Source: Oppiella nova (lineage: Eukaryota; Arthropoda; Arachnida; Sarcoptiformes; Oppiidae). From it: DNA of 20,640 nucleotides. Every line of letters starts with the position of its first letter. The stretch's first letter is position 1. Made by a program: the position numbers and the translations under genes. Positions 19,620 through 20,640 of this stretch are shown one piece after another. Location: assembly GCA_905397405.1 (NCBI GenBank), contig CAJPVJ010000766.1, positions 1 through 20,640 of the forward strand, written 5' to 3'. The notes beneath the pieces are model-generated. The model worked only from the letters and a program-made list of their open reading frames with translations. It searched no databases and was not told the DNA's origin.

Positions 19620-19742
19620 CTTATTCCACGCGAAGTGTTTCAGAAGAGATATAACAGATTTGGAGACTTTAGAGCTCGGGGGCAGAGTTCGCGCGAATGT
19701 CGGGTAAAGGCTTTTATTTGATACCTTATAATCCGTACATTT
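19620..19742 (-). CDS. Duplicate of the 123-nt cyclase exon
   Basis: This is a complete copy with acceptor (TTTGACAG) and donor (AAG|GTTTGC). It encodes exactly the same 41 residues as 19122-19000. The two substitutions are silent: ACT to ACG in the Thr of CTDY, and GCA to GCG in the Ala of FAWNK. It could be used instead of the downstream copy, or in addition to it without shifting the frame. No evidence shows which copy is used. Confidence 0.75.
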
Positions 19743-20202
19743 CTGTCAAATACAAATCATAAATTAGAAAACACAAATTCATACAACCCATTGTTTGTTT
19801 GATACGAGTTTTAATTTAATAACATAGTATTTTGTTAGAAAAATACAGTATATAAAAGATTATTATTGAAATTAAAGTAAATTTAAAAAATAAAAGCAAA
19901 ATCTCATATTGGATAGCTTAATTTACAGTATTCCGGAATTTATGTATTGTATAACTTTTAGTTTACAATATGATTAGCGAGGAAAATTATTTTATTTTAT
20001 TTTAATAAATTTTTATTGTAAATACTTATCAAATATAAATAATTAGGAATTATTGGTAGTTTTAGTTTTTAAAAATGTATAACTTTTAGTTTACAATATG
20101 ATTAGCGAGGAAAATTATTTTATTTTATTTTAATAAATTTTTATTGTAAATACTTATCAAATATAAATAATTAGGAATTATTGGTAGTTTTAGTTTTTAA
20201 AA

Positions 20203-20513
20203 CTATTAAGATATTTATCATAATGTTGAGAATGTGTTTGTTTTTAGTAGAAAGTAATTATCTGAAATATAACTTGATAAGTGTAAAAATTTAGTGATAA
20301 TTTGAATAACTTTATTACTATATATTTTATTTTATTTACTAAGTTATACGGTATAACGTATACTTGTATATCTATTTGAAACGAATGGATAACAAAACTC
20401 AGTACACAAGAAAACCAGTATATTTCAGTGGAAATAATAATTTTGTTCGTTAATACATGTATAAGAAATAAAACAAGGATTGACACTCACAAAAATTGTG
20501 AAGCAAATAAAAT
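20203..20513. other. AT-rich intronic sequence
   Basis: This lies between the third partial repeat unit and repeat Y. The minus-strand open frame at 20244-20486 is hydrophobic low-complexity translation of AT-rich DNA, and I do not regard it as a gene. Confidence 0.6.
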
Positions 20514-20640
20514 TGATTTGTAAAGCGATTGATTAAAAATAGCAAAAGTGTAATTAAAGGCATGCCAACACAATTGCAATACTGATTGTTCAGGTGCTTC
20601 ATAATTATAAGGCTTCTATTGATGTTTGCAATGAAACCTT
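20514..20640 (+). repeat. Direct repeat Y, right copy, cut by the window edge
   Basis: These 127 bases are identical to 14305-14431. The repeat runs off the window. If the similarity continues, copies of the two displaced cyclase exons should lie about 6209 bp to the right of the ones seen here. Confidence 0.95.

Larger units (their letters stand above)
18858..20202 (-). repeat. 620-bp tandem duplication of cyclase exons, plus a third partial unit
   Basis: Unit 1 is 18858-19477 and unit 2 is 19478-20077, at an offset of 620 bp that shrinks after small indels. Each unit holds part of the 178-nt exon, the short intron, the 123-nt exon and about 355 bp of upstream intron. A third, partial unit at 20076-20202 repeats only the last ~127 bp. 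The intronic parts differ by several substitutions and indels; the coding parts differ by two substitutions. Confidence 0.93.

Noticed and set aside
20244-20486. 80-codon minus-strand hydrophobic open frame
   Set aside because: The composition is what AT-rich DNA gives by chance; there is no motif, and it lies in cyclase intron sequence.
1-20640. tRNA, rRNA, CRISPR array, or retrotransposon coding sequence
   Set aside because: I saw no cloverleaf, spaced repeat array, reverse transcriptase or integrase motif on either strand.

Overview
The window is an AT-rich (roughly 70-75%) animal nuclear sequence with spliced genes, GT-AG introns and conserved signalling proteins. The protein families fit a bilaterian, most likely an arthropod and perhaps a mite or other chelicerate; that last step is a weak inference. 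There is no bacterial, viral or transposon coding sequence that I can recognise.

Positions 1-13885 (+ strand) hold most of one gene, a neuron navigator (NAV2 / UNC-53 / Sickie family). I could join seven exons in phase: 1214-1286, 2650-2869, 3043-3197, 9458-11075, 11475-11579, 12061-13348 and 13424-13885. Together they give 1306 codons and a stop. They run from the second half of the N-terminal calponin-homology (CH) domain, through long Ser/Thr/Asn-rich linkers with family motifs, to the basic patch and the second coiled coil. The start of the CH domain lies left of the window. The model lacks the first coiled coil and the C-terminal AAA+ ATPase of vertebrate NAV proteins. The 6.3-kb intron 3198-9457 carries a 128-bp exact tandem duplication, two less AT-rich islands, and a 0.57-kb tandem duplication that copies the start of the fourth exon as a decoy.

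Positions 14305-20640 hold pieces of a receptor-type (membrane) guanylyl cyclase gene on the minus strand, convergent with the navigator gene. Five exons (19122-19000, 18937-18760, 17598-17140, 17079-17044, 16982-16891) join in phase and encode most of the extracellular ANF-receptor ligand-binding domain. The frame then runs straight into a stop inside a 128-bp block that is an exact inverted copy of the navigator 3' flank (14176-14303). No transmembrane, kinase-homology or cyclase domain follows. Two more exons of the same domain (15297-15257 and 15054-14900) should come before these five in a transcript, yet lie downstream of them. A 127-bp exact direct repeat (14305-14431 and 20514-20640) suggests that 14305-16762 is a copy of sequence just beyond the right edge of the window. 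A local 620-bp tandem duplication also repeats the 123-nt exon and part of the next.

The two genes are otherwise unrelated: a cytoskeletal axon-guidance protein and a cGMP-producing receptor. The main interest is the rearranged cyclase locus. Four of its repeats, and one in the navigator intron, are 127-128 bp long, so real local duplication and k-mer-related assembly error must be told apart.
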